Below, piece after piece: positions 43,213 to 52,408 of a stretch of DNA of 64,000 nt. The notes under the pieces are model-generated. The model saw nothing but the letters and a program-made list of their open reading frames with translations. It was not told the origin of the DNA and did not search any database. Source of the stretch: Ascidiaceihabitans sp034111945. GTDB lineage: Bacteria > Pseudomonadota > Alphaproteobacteria > Rhodobacterales > Rhodobacteraceae. The stretch spans positions 1 to 64,000 of the forward strand of contig JBLHSG010000020.1 of NCBI GenBank assembly GCA_047626725.1, read 5' to 3'. Position 1 is the stretch's first letter; every line of letters begins with the position of its first letter. A program made the position numbers and the translations under genes.

Positions 43213-45729
43213 TCAGGCGGGCGTTTTGGTTAACACAAATTCTAACTTTTCAAATGTCACCGGCTTTTCTATAAAATCTATCCCGTCCAGCGCAGTGGTT
43301 TTGACCGAAGATTTTCCTGACATCAAAATCGACTTTGTTGACGGTTCTGATTTGATCAAACGACGCAGCATTTCGTTACCGTTCATTCCATCGCCAAGGT
43401 CAAAATCGGACAAAACCAAATCAAAAGATTGCGTTTGCGCGGCCTTCAAAGCGCCTTCTGGTGAGGCGAAAGAAACAACCTCGTAGCCAAGTTGTTGTAA
43501 CAACGCGGTCGCGTGATCACAGGACCTTTGATCATCTTCGACCAGCAACGCGGATTTTGGTGTAGCCTGATGTCCTTCATGGTTTTTCCCCACCGAAATG
43601 GGCAAGGTCACTTCAATTTTTGCTCCCATCCCTGGAACACTTTCCATGGTCATGTCACCGCCCGTTTGCCGGATAAAACCATAGACAATCGATAGCCCCA
43701 AACCCGTGCCGCCGGCATCACTGCGCGTCGTAAAAAACGGTTCAATTGCACGCGCCAAAACGTCAGTAGACATGCCTTGGCCATCGTCTTCTACAATAAT
43801 GCAGGCATGGGTGAGACCCCGGTTTTCAAGGCGAACCTTAATGGTGCCATCAGCTTCAATCGCATTATTCGCGTTGAGCAAAAGGTTGAAAAGCGCGGAT
43901 TCTAACTGCCCTGGATCAACCAAAACATTCAGGGGGGACGCTGCGAGGGTCACCTCCAGTTTGACCTCAGGCTTTAGGCTGATCTCGACCAGATCGGCCA
44001 TTCCCTCGACCAGAGAATTCAAATCAACCACCTCAGGAACCAGCCGTTGTTTGCGGGCAAATGCCAAAAGGCGATCGGTCAATGACGATCCAAAATCAAC
44101 AGCGTTTCCAATTGCTTGCAGGCTTGCGTCGGCTTCGCCTCTTGTTTGTGTACCCATCAAATGTGCGTGGGTTTGGATCGTCGAAAGAATATTGGCAAAG
44201 TCATGCGCCGTGTCGCCGGCCATTTTTCCGAGCGTTTCAATCCGGTCAATCTGTTGTAGGCGGTCCGACATCCGGCGCTGTTCGGTCACATCTGCAATCA
44301 GCCAAACGCGGCCATTGTCCGGTAGTTTGCTCGCTCTGATTTCTAGAATTTGGCCGTCTTCAGACACCAGATCGCACGCCCCACGATGATCTGCTTTAAC
44401 CTTGTTTTTCATCGCGGAATTGGCAAAACGGCTGTTCAAAAGCCACTCCACCCACATGCCGGCCTGTAGTGATTGTGCGGGCAGCCTGAGGATCTTGGAA
44501 AAGGCAGGATTGGACGCAGTCAGACGCCCCGTAGGATCGGTCATCGCGATCCCATCAGAGATGTTGGTAAACACCTTTTCAAACAGCGCATTACGCTGAT
44601 CAAGTTGCCGGTTTGAGCGATCCAAACGCAGTGCATTTGCCCGAAAACTACGGAACGATCTGAACAAATCGCCTATCTCGTCTTTGCCGCCTAGCTTGCG
44701 AGGCAAAGCGCTGGCGCGATCCCCATTTGCCAGACGCACCATCGCCGCAGATACCCTCGAAATGTTGAACGTGACATAGCGCGACACGTAAATCGCAGCC
44801 GTTAAAGCGAGCATCAGGCTGATCACACTGATGACCGCGACAAATATCCGCGTCACCCTGATTGTGCTTGATGATGCCTCGCGTTCACCAGCAAGGAATA
44901 CTTCGGCTTGATTGGCATAATCGCTCGCCAACTCGTTGATAAGGTTGGCATCATGGCGAATACGGAACAGTGCATTTTGCGCAACTAGATTGGTAGACAG
45001 CTCTTGGCGGCGCAGCTCAAACACACCGGTTTCTTGCCACACCATAGCCTCAAGATCGTTAAGAAATGCGGCCTGTTCAACCGTCAATGTGGCGTCACCC
45101 AGCGTTTGTTTTTGGCGTAGATAATGCCGCTGTTCTTCACCGACACCAATCAGGTTTCCAGCGTATGCCGCGTTCAACGCGTCTGCATTCATGCTTTGTA
45201 AGGACCACCAAATCAGGCGGGTCTGATCATCAATTCCGTCAGATGTGATCGCCGCAGTTGCCGTGATCCGCAGCGCGCCCAGCCCGGCTGTTTGATTGCG
45301 AATTTGCGCCTGAACCAGTTCCAATTGACGTGACGCCGCGACAAGGTCTTTGACCCCTTCAGACATGTCATCGATGATCGGTGACACCGCGGGGTCGCCC
45401 GTCGACGCATCGTTAAACTGCGCGTCTGGCCAGTCCGTGCGCACACGATCAAGGACGCTGATCAATTTTCCGCCTTCTTGTTCAATCAAAAAATTAGACC
45501 GCTGGTTTAACAAATACGGCGCAGACGTAGCCAGATCCGAAGACCGTTTTGACAGGTCCAAGGCCTGCGCCACTTGGCTTAGTGTCTCTTGATGCAAGTC
45601 TTGTAAACGCGCATCAACACGCTGCAACGCCAACCACGTCACTGCACTTGCAGATAAAACCGCGAGCGACAAAAGCGCCAAGGCCGCCCACAATCGCCCC
45701 CGAACACTGCGCAAACCAAACGTGTTCAC
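43213..45729 (-). CDS. hybrid sensor histidine kinase with PAS and receiver domains
   Basis: The 838-residue membrane kinase has a TM helix at ~12-34, a large helical periplasmic domain (~35-285), a second TM at ~290-315, and HAMP. A PAS domain follows (~385-480, NISDGIAMTDPTGRLTASNPAF), then HisKA with H509 in AGDTAHDFANIL, HATPase_c with GGTGLGLSIVYGF, and a C-terminal receiver with D775 in LVLSDFDLG. The layout resembles TorS-type kinases but no Hpt domain is present, so the receiver may act in feedback. It overlaps the response-regulator gene by four bases. The pair is divergent from an AfuABC/FbpABC-type transporter, which it probably regulates. Confidence 0.92.
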   Translation of the reverse strand: MNTFGLRSVRGRLWAALALLSLAVLSASAVTWLALQRVDARLQDLHQETLSQVAQALDLSKRSSDLATSAPYLLNQRSNFLIEQEGGKLISVLDRVRTDWPDAQFNDASTGDPAVSPIIDDMSEGVKDLVAASRQLELVQAQIRNQTAGLGALRITATAAITSDGIDDQTRLIWWSLQSMNADALNAAYAGNLIGVGEEQRHYLRQKQTLGDATLTVEQAAFLNDLEAMVWQETGVFELRRQELSTNLVAQNALFRIRHDANLINELASDYANQAEVFLAGEREASSSTIRVTRIFVAVISVISLMLALTAAIYVSRYVTFNISRVSAAMVRLANGDRASALPRKLGGKDEIGDLFRSFRSFRANALRLDRSNRQLDQRNALFEKVFTNISDGIAMTDPTGRLTASNPAFSKILRLPAQSLQAGMWVEWLLNSRFANSAMKNKVKADHRGACDLVSEDGQILEIRASKLPDNGRVWLIADVTEQRRMSDRLQQIDRIETLGKMAGDTAHDFANILSTIQTHAHLMGTQTRGEADASLQAIGNAVDFGSSLTDRLLAFARKQRLVPEVVDLNSLVEGMADLVEISLKPEVKLEVTLAASPLNVLVDPGQLESALFNLLLNANNAIEADGTIKVRLENRGLTHACIIVEDDGQGMSTDVLARAIEPFFTTRSDAGGTGLGLSIVYGFIRQTGGDMTMESVPGMGAKIEVTLPISVGKNHEGHQATPKSALLVEDDQRSCDHATALLQQLGYEVVSFASPEGALKAAQTQSFDLVLSDFDLGDGMNGNEMLRRLIKSEPSTKSILMSGKSSVKTTALDGIDFIEKPVTFEKLEFVLTKTPA

Positions 45730-46451
45730 ATCACGCCCTCTGGGGCCTCAACAACGAATATGTAGCCAAGGCCGCGTCGCGTTTGCAGATGAACCGGTTT
45801 CGAAGGGTTGTCTTCGATTTTACGCCGCAATCGCAGGATCAAAACGTCAATTGTGCGGTCCATATAGCGCGTCAGATCGCTGCCAATTTCGGCCAGCAGA
45901 TCCACCCTTGAGATGATCTCGTTTGGGCGATTAAGGAAAAATTCCAACAGGCGATATTCCGCATTTGTCAGCGTGATTTCTGTGCCTTTGATCGTGGTGA
46001 CAGCCCGTTCTTCACGATCCACGATCAAGCCGCCAAACGCCGTTTGATCACTGCTGGCCTGCCTGTTCACCGCGTTGTTGTTTTTCCCGTAACGCCGCAA
46101 CACAGCGCGAATGCGGGCAATCAATTCCCTTGGGTTAAACGGCTTTAGCAAATAGTCGTCTGCCCCGACTTCGAGCCCGATAATCTTGTCGGTTTCATCG
46201 CCCCTGCCCGTCAGCATCACGATTGGCAAATCTTTTGACTGACGAATATCTTTCGCCAATTCCAGCCCGCTTTCGCCACGCAGCTGCAAATCGATGATGA
46301 CCAAATCAAGGTCGATCGACTTGCACACAACCGCAAAATCCGCACTGCTTTCCATTGGGACAGGTTCGAATTGATTGTCCGACAACAACGCCACCAATGC
46401 TGCACGCATGCCCGCCTCGTCATCAACAATACCAATGCGCGGGCGCGTCAT
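45726..46451 (-). CDS. OmpR/PhoB-family response regulator
   Basis: The 241-residue protein has a receiver domain (residues 1-120; phosphoacceptor D54 in VIIDLQLRG, T/S in VMLTGRG, K in LLKPF). A winged-helix DNA-binding domain follows (~135-235, ending in RRGLGYIF). It is the likely partner of the hybrid kinase, whose gene starts within its stop codon. The 240-base region before it also serves the divergent transporter operon and contains TTGTTAA repeats. TorR-like or TctD-like function is possible; the inducer is unknown. Confidence 0.93.
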   Translation of the reverse strand: MTRPRIGIVDDEAGMRAALVALLSDNQFEPVPMESSADFAVVCKSIDLDLVIIDLQLRGESGLELAKDIRQSKDLPIVMLTGRGDETDKIIGLEVGADDYLLKPFNPRELIARIRAVLRRYGKNNNAVNRQASSDQTAFGGLIVDREERAVTTIKGTEITLTNAEYRLLEFFLNRPNEIISRVDLLAEIGSDLTRYMDRTIDVLILRLRRKIEDNPSKPVHLQTRRGLGYIFVVEAPEGVM

Positions 46452-46556
46452 CCTGCCTGATCCCTTTTCAGCCTGTGATCATAAATAGCGAAAATGGCGC
46501 GCGGCGTCTCTTGGTATATTGTTTCATTTATTACAGTCGGTCAGCCGTTTGTAATT

Positions 46557-46594
46557 TTGTTAACAATAAACCCGCCGATCTGTAGCATTGTTAA
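46557..46594. promoter_or_regulatory. palindrome and repeated TTGTTAA between response regulator and transporter operon
   Basis: TTGTTAACAA at 46557-46566 is a perfect palindrome, and TTGTTAA recurs at 46588-46594 with starts 31 bases apart (three helical turns). Same-face repeats are usual for OmpR-family regulators. The rest of the 240-base gap has no gene; a ribosome site GGGAGGAAG precedes the binding-protein start at 46692. Confidence 0.35.
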
Positions 46595-46691
46595 TACCTG
46601 CGGCCCCCACGTGTCCGCACGCCCGTCCTATGCTGTCGATGCTAGCCACCAATGGAGGACAGGCCAGCAGCAATACTTCTGGGAGGAAGAC

Positions 46692-47702
46692 ATGACAAAA
46701 TTTGGGATGGTCTCTGGTGCCATATTACTCGCAGCCGGAACCGGCGCATACGCGGATGAACTAAGCGTCGTTTGCAGCGCAGAACAAGATTGGTGCGATC
46801 TGATGGTCGCCGTCTTTGAAACGGAAAACCCTGACACTGACGTTTTGATGGTGCGCAAATCCACCGGCGAAACACTGGCGCAAATCCGCGCCGAGGCGGG
46901 CAATCCGAAAATCGACGTTTGGTGGGGTGGCACTGGTGATCCGCACCTGATCGCAGCCGAAGAAGGTCTGACACAGAAATCTGGCGCTGATACGTCAGAA
47001 TTGCTGGGCTGGGCGCAAAACATGGCCGAGATTTCTAACGGTAAGGCCGTTGGTATCTACGCGGGCGCATTGGGCATTGCCTATAATTCCGAAATTCTTG
47101 CGGAAAAAAACATTGCGGCACCTGCCTGCTGGGCTGACCTTGAAGACCCCCGTTTTTTGGGCGAAATTCAGGTGGCTAACCCGAACAGTTCTGGCACGGC
47201 TTACACCGAACTTGCCACGTTTGTGCAGCTGTTTGGCGAAGACGAAGCATTCACCAAATTGGCCGCAGTTGGCCTGAACGTAAACTCCTACACCAAATCC
47301 GGTTCCGCCCCATCAAAGGCAGCCGCGCGCGGTGAAACAGGTGTGTCGATCGGGTTCATGCACGACATGGTCAAACTGGCCGCGACCGGTTTCCCGCTCG
47401 AAGTTGTCGCACCATGTGAAGGCACCGGATACGAGGTTGGCGCCGTCAGCATCATCGAAGGCGCACGCAACTTTGACGCGGCAAAAGCATGGGTCGAATT
47501 CGCATTGCGCGCAGACGTTCAATCACGCGCACCCGAAGTTGATGCATTCCAGGTTCCGTCGAATTCCAATGCGCAAGTCGCACCAGAGTCCCCTGACCTC
47601 GCGTCTATCAAACTGATCGACTACGATTTTGCGACCTACGGTTCTAGCGAAACCCGCGCACGGCTTTTGGCGCGCTGGGATTCCGATGTTGGCGTAAACT
47701 AA
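46692..47702 (+). CDS. AfuA/FbpA-type ABC transporter substrate-binding protein
   Basis: The 336-residue periplasmic protein has a signal peptide (residues ~1-19, ending AYA before DELSVVCS). It belongs to the iron(III)/AfuA family: VVCSAEQDWCDLMVAVFE with a cysteine pair, IDVWWGGTGDPH near residue 75, and a later APCEGTGYEVGAVSIIEGA block. Start ATG follows GGGAGGAAG; the frame is open 66 codons earlier without a site. Members called FbpA bind ferric iron, while AfuA-type proteins bind sugar phosphates and PgtC-like ones phosphoglycerate. The divergent two-component system resembles the regulated organophosphate arrangement, so iron should not be assumed. Confidence 0.9.
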   Translation: MTKFGMVSGAILLAAGTGAYADELSVVCSAEQDWCDLMVAVFETENPDTDVLMVRKSTGETLAQIRAEAGNPKIDVWWGGTGDPHLIAAEEGLTQKSGADTSELLGWAQNMAEISNGKAVGIYAGALGIAYNSEILAEKNIAAPACWADLEDPRFLGEIQVANPNSSGTAYTELATFVQLFGEDEAFTKLAAVGLNVNSYTKSGSAPSKAAARGETGVSIGFMHDMVKLAATGFPLEVVAPCEGTGYEVGAVSIIEGARNFDAAKAWVEFALRADVQSRAPEVDAFQVPSNSNAQVAPESPDLASIKLIDYDFATYGSSETRARLLARWDSDVGVN

Positions 47703-47738
47703 CCTCCCTGTCGGCCTCTTGATTTGACGCTGACACTC

Positions 47739-47764
47739 GGGTGCCTTTGGCGACAAGGGCACCC
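47739..47764 (+). promoter_or_regulatory. hairpin between binding-protein and permease genes
   Basis: GGGTGCC (47739-47745) pairs perfectly with GGCACCC (47758-47764) across a 12-base loop in the 86-base gap. There is no long T-run after it. Like the hairpins at 788 and 7709 it separates a binding-protein gene from its permease, consistent with higher output of the first gene. Confidence 0.5.
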
Positions 47765-47788
47765 AAACTCTTACTCTTTGGACATATT

Positions 47789-49954
47789 ATGAAACGGACA
47801 GTCTTATTCTGGCTCGTCGCGGGGCTGGTCAGCTTTGTGGTGCTGCCATGGCACTTGACCGATCGCGGTTTTTTCGCATTCGAATGGTTGGGCGATGATG
47901 CGCCGTCAAGCGGCCTGGCGATGGTTTTGCAGGCGGGGTACTGGTGGTTTGCGCCTATCGGCTTGGCGCTGATTGTGGCCTTGGGCGTGCATTTTCGGAT
48001 CGCTGAACCGGTGCGCCGCGCACGGTTTATGGTTGGCATTGCAGCCACGGGTTTGGGTTGGATTGCATTCCAAGGTCTGGTGATTGTCCAAAAAGGACCA
48101 CGTGCATTTGAAGGCGTCCTGACAGGTGATGCGATAAATGCTGGCCAGCCCGGAATGGGAATAGGCGCGGCAATCTGTGTCTTGTCGTTGCTGTTTGTCC
48201 TAACCGTTTCGATGTCTCAAACCGGCAAAGGGCGCGGCGATGCGTTTGTTGTCAGCACCATTGGCCTGATCATTGCGCTGGTCGGCGTTTTTGTTTTTTA
48301 TCCGGTTTTGCACATCCTTGTTCGCGCGTTTGAAGTCGACGGTGGCTACAGCCTGACCGAATTTTTCCCGCGTTTCCTTAGCTCTGATATCTGGGGTTTG
48401 GGGTGTTTGTTTGGTGGCCGAAATTGCGGTGTTGCGATGAATTCGCTGTTTCTCGCAGTCCTGACCGGGCTTGGCACAACCATGCTTGGCCTTGCCTTTG
48501 CGCTGATATTTACCCGCACCGATTTTCGCGCAAAAAAGCTACTGCGCATCCTGACCGTCATCCCCATTATCACGCCACCTTTCGTGATTGGCTTGGCGTT
48601 GATCCTACTTTTCGGGCGCAACGGGGCCGTGACCGATTTAGCCGCAAACCTGTTTGGCATGGAAAAAACCCGCTGGCTGTACGGCTTTTGGGGCGTTTAT
48701 TTTGCGCAGTTGTTGTCATTCACGCCCATCGCGTTTCTTGTTTTAATCGGCGTTGTTCAAGGTGTTAGCCCCTCGATGGAGGAAGCATCCCAAACTCTTG
48801 ATGCCGATCGCTGGCAGACCTTTCGCTACGTGTCTTTGCCGCTTATGCGTCCCGGCCTTGCGAATGCATTTCTGCTGGGGTTCATCGAAAGCCTCGCAGA
48901 TTTTGGCAACCCACTGGTTTTGGGCAGCGGTTATTCAGTCCTTTCGACCGAGATTTATTTCGCCATCGTGGGCGCAGTTGCAGACCCGGCAAAGGCTGCA
49001 ATCCTCGCGATTTCACTGCTAAGCCTGACCTTGTCAGCGTTCATTTTGCAGCGCATGTGGTTGGGCAAAAAATCTTATGCCACGATCACAGGCAAGGCAG
49101 ATTCGGGCCAAAACGCAGCCCTCAGCCCGCTGGTCCGCACGCTTTGCTACGCGACAGCATTGCCGTGGGCCGCCCTAACAGCCGTCGTCTATTCCATGAT
49201 TATTTTTGGCAGTTTTGTGAAACTTTGGGGCTACGATCACAGCTTTACGCTGGACCATTACATTCGCGCCTTCGGGATCAATTTTGAAACCGGCCGACTG
49301 TCCGGCGTTGCATGGGACAGCTATTTTACGACGCTCACCATATCAACAATCGCCGCGCCTTTGACTGCGATTGTCGGGTTGGCGACCGCCTATTTGCTGG
49401 TGCGCCAGAAATTCATGGGCAAAGAAATATTCGAATTCTCGACCATGCTTAGCTTTGCAATCCCCGGCACAGTCATCGGTGTCAGCTACATTATGGCGTT
49501 CAATTTCCCGCCCATCGAACTGACAGGCACCAGCATAATTTTGATCATCGTCTTTGTGTTTCGCAACATGCCAGTTGGCGTGCGCGGCGGAATTGCGGCG
49601 ATGTCACAGTTGGACAAAAGCCTTGATGAGGCATCGATCACATTGGGCGCAAACAGCTTTACGACAGTGCGCCGCGTGATCCTGCCATTGATGGGTCCAG
49701 CGATTTTAGCAGCACTGACCTACAGTTTTGTGCGCGCAATTACGTCGGTAAGTGCCGTGATCTTTCTGGTCAGCGCCAAACACAACATGGCCACGTCGTT
49801 CATCGTCGGGCGGGTTGAAAACGGGGAATTTGGCCTCGCCATCGCCTATTCAACCGTGCTGATCATTACGATGCTCGCCGCCATTCTTTTGCTTCAACTT
49901 TTGGTCGGATCGCGCCGTTTGCGCCGGACTGACCGTGTCCAAACAACGGCCTGA
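47789..49954 (+). CDS. AfuB/FbpB-type ABC transporter permease with two permease domains
   Basis: The 721-residue membrane protein has an N-terminal extension of about six helices (1-200) and two ABC-permease domains (about 220-420 and 500-715). Both carry the docking loop: EEASQTLDADRWQTFRYVSLPLMRPGL near residue 330 and DEASITLGANSFTTVRRVILPLMGPAI near residue 615. A single fused chain thus supplies the whole pore. The ATG at 47789 was chosen since the upstream 16 codons overlap the hairpin gap. The next gene, the ATPase, starts 26 bases downstream. Confidence 0.92.
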   Translation: MKRTVLFWLVAGLVSFVVLPWHLTDRGFFAFEWLGDDAPSSGLAMVLQAGYWWFAPIGLALIVALGVHFRIAEPVRRARFMVGIAATGLGWIAFQGLVIVQKGPRAFEGVLTGDAINAGQPGMGIGAAICVLSLLFVLTVSMSQTGKGRGDAFVVSTIGLIIALVGVFVFYPVLHILVRAFEVDGGYSLTEFFPRFLSSDIWGLGCLFGGRNCGVAMNSLFLAVLTGLGTTMLGLAFALIFTRTDFRAKKLLRILTVIPIITPPFVIGLALILLFGRNGAVTDLAANLFGMEKTRWLYGFWGVYFAQLLSFTPIAFLVLIGVVQGVSPSMEEASQTLDADRWQTFRYVSLPLMRPGLANAFLLGFIESLADFGNPLVLGSGYSVLSTEIYFAIVGAVADPAKAAILAISLLSLTLSAFILQRMWLGKKSYATITGKADSGQNAALSPLVRTLCYATALPWAALTAVVYSMIIFGSFVKLWGYDHSFTLDHYIRAFGINFETGRLSGVAWDSYFTTLTISTIAAPLTAIVGLATAYLLVRQKFMGKEIFEFSTMLSFAIPGTVIGVSYIMAFNFPPIELTGTSIILIIVFVFRNMPVGVRGGIAAMSQLDKSLDEASITLGANSFTTVRRVILPLMGPAILAALTYSFVRAITSVSAVIFLVSAKHNMATSFIVGRVENGEFGLAIAYSTVLIITMLAAILLLQLLVGSRRLRRTDRVQTTA

Positions 49955-49980
49955 AACAGGCCACATCTGCGGAGATATTT

Positions 49981-51042
49981 ATGACCCTTTTAACACCCGG
50001 TTCCGTGCATTTTGACAGTGTTGTTAAAAAATTTGGCGCTGTAACTGCCCTTAAAAACCTGAACCTGACGATCGAACCGGGCAAGCTGGTGACCCTGTTG
50101 GGCCCCAGCGGTTGCGGGAAAACCACAACATTGCGCCTGATTGCAGGGTTGGAAATGGCCACGTCCGGCGCCATCCATATCGGGGGCCAGGACGTGACGC
50201 ATTTGACCGCGACCTACCGCAAGGTGTCGATGGTGTTTCAATCCTACGCGTTGTTCCCGCACATGACCGTCCGCGAAAACGTGGCCTACGGGCTGACTGT
50301 AAAATCCATGCCAAAGACCGAGGCCGCACAAAAGGCTGAACATGGTTTGGAACTGGTCGGCTTGTCAGGGTTCGGGGATCGACTGCCCAGCGAATTATCT
50401 GGCGGCCAGCAACAACGTGTCGCCGTCGCGCGGGCGATTGTGCTGGAGCCCGAAGTTCTGTTGTTGGATGAACCGCTGTCAAATCTAGACGCCAAACTGC
50501 GCCGCCATGTGCGCGAGGAAATCCGCCAAATCCAACAACGCCTTGGGCTAACAGCCGTGTACGTCACCCACGATCAAGAAGAAGCGATGGCCGTTTCTGA
50601 CCGCATTATCGTGATGAAAAACGCCGAAATTGCGCAAGAAGGATCGCCAAGTGACCTTTATGAAGCCCCAAATTCAGGATTTATCGCCGACTTTATTGGC
50701 GACGCCAATCTTGCCGCGTGTGAAATCGAAACGGTTTCAAAAGGGTTCGCGACCGTTCGAATGCACGACAAAACCTATCAAATTCGCGATGGTGGTCTGA
50801 CCGCAGGTCCGGCGCAAATGGTCCTGCGCCCGCATCACTTGCGCCTTGCAAAACCCGACACATCCGGCATTTCAGGCGAGGTCAGCTATGCCGCCTACCT
50901 TGGTAAAGAAATTCAATACACAGTCGAAAGCGCGCTAGGCCCGCTATTTGTAATCAGCAGCGTCATCGAAGAACCATTCCGCCAAGGTGACGCGGTTTCC
51001 ATTCAATTCGACGAAACCCACGCGCGGTTGGTCGCGGTGTAA
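49981..51042 (+). CDS. AfuC/FbpC-type ABC transporter ATP-binding protein
   Basis: The 353-residue ATPase has Walker A GPSGCGKTT near residue 41, signature LSGGQQQRVAVARAI near residue 139, Walker B LLLDEPLSNLD near residue 162, and a C-terminal TOBE-type domain (~275-350). A purine-rich GCGGAGATATTT precedes the ATG. It ends the three-gene transporter operon. A tRNA gene on the other strand lies 30 bases downstream. Confidence 0.94.
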   Translation: MTLLTPGSVHFDSVVKKFGAVTALKNLNLTIEPGKLVTLLGPSGCGKTTTLRLIAGLEMATSGAIHIGGQDVTHLTATYRKVSMVFQSYALFPHMTVRENVAYGLTVKSMPKTEAAQKAEHGLELVGLSGFGDRLPSELSGGQQQRVAVARAIVLEPEVLLLDEPLSNLDAKLRRHVREEIRQIQQRLGLTAVYVTHDQEEAMAVSDRIIVMKNAEIAQEGSPSDLYEAPNSGFIADFIGDANLAACEIETVSKGFATVRMHDKTYQIRDGGLTAGPAQMVLRPHHLRLAKPDTSGISGEVSYAAYLGKEIQYTVESALGPLFVISSVIEEPFRQGDAVSIQFDETHARLVAV

Positions 51043-51071
51043 AACACGAGACTGTTGGAAGGATGACCAAG

Positions 51072-51157
51072 TGGTGCGGGCGGGGGGACTCGAACCCCCA
51101 CGGGCATTCGCCCAACAGATTTTAAGTCTGGTATGTCTACCATTCCATCACGCCCGC
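51072..51157 (-). tRNA. tRNA-Leu(TAA)
   Basis: Read on the minus strand the gene starts GCGGGCG at 51157 and pairs with CGCCCGC at the 3' end, followed by discriminator A and an encoded CCA (51074-51072). The anticodon loop CTTAAAA between CAGA and TCTG gives anticodon TAA (leucine, UUA codons). A long variable arm (TTGGGCGAATGCCCGT) and a GTTCGAG T-loop complete a class II tRNA-Leu. It is a single gene, with no sign of an integrated element at its 3' end. Confidence 0.95.
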
Positions 51158-51214
51158 ACACCGGTCGTACCCATGTGTCTAGGCAATGAACGGCACGCCC
51201 TCAAGAGCGATACA

Positions 51215-51796
51215 TCAGATATCTTCGCCCTTTGGCCCAAGTGGCGCATTTTTTGCGACCAAAGCACGTTCTGACAGCCACGGATTGTTGGCCAACGCCT
51301 CTAACATTTGTGTGCGCGCTTCGACCATCCGGCCCAGTTGCATCAAGGACAACGCGCGCCCTGATTGCGCGGCCACGTGATTTGGTGACAGAACCAATGC
51401 GGCATCCAGATCGGCCAATGCTGCCAGGTAGTCCCCCTGAAGATATTGAATGTAGGCGCGCTGATTAAACCCTTCGGCGTAGGTTGGGCAGTAGTCGGCC
51501 AAACGGTCAAAGTCCTTGAATGCACCGGCAAAATCATAGCTGTTGCGACGTTGCATTCCACGATCCAGAACCTCTTGGGCCTGTTCGTTTGGGGCCCGCA
51601 ACCAGACCTCCCACATCTTGCCAGACACCTCGCGACCTGCTCCTTCGTTCGCGGCGTCTTGGGCTTGGGTGATCAGGCCATCCAACTCTGTTGAATAATC
51701 CGCAGGGTCGGGGCAAATGTTTGTGCTGTCTTGGGCAAACGCGGGGCCTGCCATCAAAAGTCCAGTCATCACTGTTGGTGCAAATGAAATACGCAT
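51215..51796 (-). CDS. secreted tetratricopeptide-repeat protein
   Basis: The 193-residue protein has a signal peptide (1-21, ending AFA before QDSTNICP) and about three TPR units from residue ~75: AQEVLDRGMQRRNSYDFAGA, AEGFNQRAYIQYLQGDYLAA, and AAQSGRALSLMQLGRMVEA. Such small periplasmic TPR proteins are common in Rhodobacterales as scaffold or chaperone-like factors; the function is unknown. It is separated from the Lrp-type gene by 31 bases on the same strand and from the tRNA by 57. Confidence 0.85.
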   Translation of the reverse strand: MRISFAPTVMTGLLMAGPAFAQDSTNICPDPADYSTELDGLITQAQDAANEGAGREVSGKMWEVWLRAPNEQAQEVLDRGMQRRNSYDFAGAFKDFDRLADYCPTYAEGFNQRAYIQYLQGDYLAALADLDAALVLSPNHVAAQSGRALSLMQLGRMVEARTQMLEALANNPWLSERALVAKNAPLGPKGEDI

Positions 51797-51827
51797 GCAC
51801 CAAAAATTGGCGCAACACCGTCTCAGG

Positions 51828-52304
51828 TCAAGAAGATTCCGCCAGAACCGTTTCTTTCACCGCTTCCATTGCGACATAAGTCGAGGTCGACGCGACGTGT
51901 GGGAGGGCAGAAATTGTCTCTCCCAGGAATGCGCGATACCGGCCCATGTCGCGGGTCCGCACCTTTAGCAAATAGTCAAAATTGCTGGCGATCATGTGGG
52001 CCTGTTCGATCTCGGGCACTTTGGCCACGGCCAAGTTGAAAGCACGCAAAGCCGCCTCGCGGGTGTCGTTCAATTTCACCTCCACAAAGGCGACATGATC
52101 CAAGCCCAACCTGATCGGATCCAACATCGCGCGGTAGCCCAAAATCACACCCGAACTTTCCAATCGACGCAGGCGCGCTTGGGTCGGGGATTTTGACAGG
52201 CCGATCCGCCCGGCCAGGTCCGTGACACTGATCCGACCATCTTCGGCCAGAACCTCGAGAATCGCTGCGTCAAACCGGTCTAAACCTGATTGCTCAAAAA
52301 TCAT
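51828..52304 (-). CDS. putR: Lrp/AsnC-family regulator, likely proline-responsive PutR
   Basis: The 158-residue protein has an AsnC-type helix-turn-helix (FDAAILEVLAEDGRISVTDLAGRIGLS, residues 10-36) and a RAM effector domain (residues ~75-150). The start at 52304 (MIFEQSGLDRFD) matches the family; the frame is open 18 codons further. It is divergent from putA across a 104-base gap. In alphaproteobacteria lacking the PutA DNA-binding domain, a divergent Lrp-type PutR activates putA in response to proline. The name rests on this arrangement. Confidence 0.88.
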   Translation of the reverse strand: MIFEQSGLDRFDAAILEVLAEDGRISVTDLAGRIGLSKSPTQARLRRLESSGVILGYRAMLDPIRLGLDHVAFVEVKLNDTREAALRAFNLAVAKVPEIEQAHMIASNFDYLLKVRTRDMGRYRAFLGETISALPHVASTSTYVAMEAVKETVLAESS

Positions 52305-52408
52305 GTGAATTGCTACCTTTGTAACTTTTTGACCTACAGTTTCGATGAAATTCAGCAAAACGTCCCGCGCTTATAGCAGTACAGTGGAACAAACGCAAAG
52401 GTGTGATC

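Noticed and set aside
51072..51157. tRNA-Leu as an attachment site for an integrated island
   Set aside because: No integrase gene or repeat of the tRNA 3' end was seen on either side.
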